Below, in pieces: positions 33,943 to 34,380 of a stretch of 34,380 nucleotides of DNA; within the stretch, counting starts at the first letter, position 1, and each line of letters starts with the position of its first letter. The notes under the pieces were generated by a model. The model had not been told where the DNA came from. It saw only the letters and a program-made list of their open reading frames with translations, and did no database searches. Made by a program: the position numbers and the translations under genes. The DNA comes from Psychromonas sp. SA13A (lineage in GTDB: Bacteria; Pseudomonadota; Gammaproteobacteria; Enterobacterales; Psychromonadaceae), in NCBI RefSeq assembly GCF_011378715.1, contig NZ_WTKU01000017.1, positions 59,052 through 93,431 of the forward strand, in the 5' to 3' direction.

Positions 33943-34073
33943 TGGGTGGAGATTGCTCATTAACCATCGCTGTCGCGATATTCGCCCTACGTTCGCACTG
34001 AAGGATGGCCACTGCGTGGCGCTTTATTTATCCCCTGCTCAGCAGGACATCACCACCAAAAGCCCTAAACGAA

Positions 34074-34106
34074 AAAAACCCTGTAGACAGGGTCTACAGG
34101 GTTTTT
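34074..34106 (-). terminator. rRNA operon terminator, first hairpin after 5S
   Basis: A 15-bp perfect stem, AAAAACCCTGTAGAC (34074-34088) and GTCTACAGGGTTTTT (34092-34106), with loop AGG. It lies about 11 nt past the 5S 3' end; T-rich sequence follows on the minus strand. Confidence 0.92.
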
Positions 34107-34116
34107 CCGTATTAGG

Positions 34117-34235
34117 CGCTTGGCGATGACCTACTTTCGCATGGGGAGACCCCACACTATCATCGGCGCAGCTGCGTTTCACTTCTGAGTTCGGCATGGG
34201 ATCAGGTGGTACCACAGCGCTATTGTCGTCAAGCA
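34117..34235 (-). rRNA. rrf: 5S ribosomal RNA
   Basis: Read on the minus strand it begins TGCTTGACGACAATAGCG, contains the highly conserved ATGCCGAACTCAGAAGTGAA and GATGATAGTGTGGGGTCTCC segments, and ends GTCATCGCCAAGCG. The ends pair to form helix I (GCTTG-CGAC with GTC-CGCCAAGC). Length is about 119 nt, as expected. The exact ends are uncertain by a few nt. The sequence from 34236 to the window edge is the 23S-5S spacer. Confidence 0.96.
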
Positions 34236-34380
34236 TAAAAACGTTGAATGTCTTTTTATTCAACGGCCATGAGGAGATTAACGTCTTTTGGTTAATGTCC
34301 GTTGGCGGTTCTAAATAAAAAAACACTCTTAGGAAAACTAATAGATATCGTTCTAAATCAATCAATGTTGTATGTAAATA
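34236..34380 (-). other. 23S-5S intergenic spacer of an rRNA operon (partial)
   Basis: 145 nt up to the window edge, AT-rich, with TTGAATAAAAAGACATTCAA on the minus strand (about 34241-34260) forming a small hairpin, the usual site of processing between 23S and 5S. The 23S gene itself would begin further right. Confidence 0.7.

Noticed and set aside
33691-34001. Small proteins in the rRNA operon tail
   Set aside because: They lie over terminators and repeat blocks with no ribosome-binding site or family resemblance.

Overview
The window looks like chromosome from an AT-rich marine gammaproteobacterium. A Psychromonas, Moritella or Colwellia-like member of the Alteromonadales/Vibrionales is my best guess. 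This rests on the YidE, NasA/NirBD and group-2-type capsule exporter proteins, on Zur, FNR and sigma-54-like sites of enterobacterial type, and on a typical gammaproteobacterial 5S rRNA; I could run no database search.

Layout. (1) 1-6027, minus strand: a capsule export operon reading lipoprotein, KpsD/Wza-like outer-membrane exporter, KpsM-like permease, KpsE-like inner-membrane protein, then RfbA (dTDP-glucose synthesis). No KpsT ATPase is present. The operon runs into an 83-bp tandem repeat. (2) 6496-7347: a SAM-dependent methyltransferase. (3) 7348-9492: a dense field of REP-type hairpin repeats around a RAYT (REP-associated tyrosine transposase) gene. The same repeat family also fills 1-538. 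(4) 9493-18960: a nitrate assimilation locus. nirB, nirD, a NarK-type transporter and a fused PP2C phosphatase/Ser-Thr kinase read leftwards, and nasA reads rightwards. The 440-bp divergent region holds two sigma-54-like promoters facing away from a central NtrC-like site. (5) 18997-19860: six tandem copies of a 139-182-bp repeat. (6) 19930-20751: an MhpD-like hydratase with its own terminator and an upstream perfect FNR box. (7) 21083-24163: a putative Zur-controlled zinc operon. Two Zur-like boxes precede an ABC ATPase, a FtsX/MacB-type permease carrying ten 11-residue His/acidic repeats, and a DUF3299 secreted protein. A small conserved secreted protein lies convergent to it. (8) 25110-27430: an operon of flavin reductase-like protein, DUF3429 membrane protein, DCC/DUF393 protein and SDR. 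The first gene seems to lack a normal start codon. (9) 27565-33268: a DUF2391 membrane protein, a Cache-HAMP chemoreceptor, a DUF3541-like secreted protein and the YidE transporter. (10) 33667-34380: the tail of an rRNA operon on the minus strand, with 5S rRNA and a duplicated terminator region; 23S would lie beyond the right edge.

How the parts fit. Nitrate enters through the NarK-type carrier, NasA reduces it to nitrite and NirBD to ammonium. The promoter architecture predicts control by nitrogen limitation. The most distinctive system is the zinc operon, where regulator sites (Zur) and a metal-binding repeat (His-rich) point independently to the same metal. The repeat-rich stretches (REP/RAYT field, CACGAAG tandem array, His-repeat, rRNA terminator duplication) show much local duplication.
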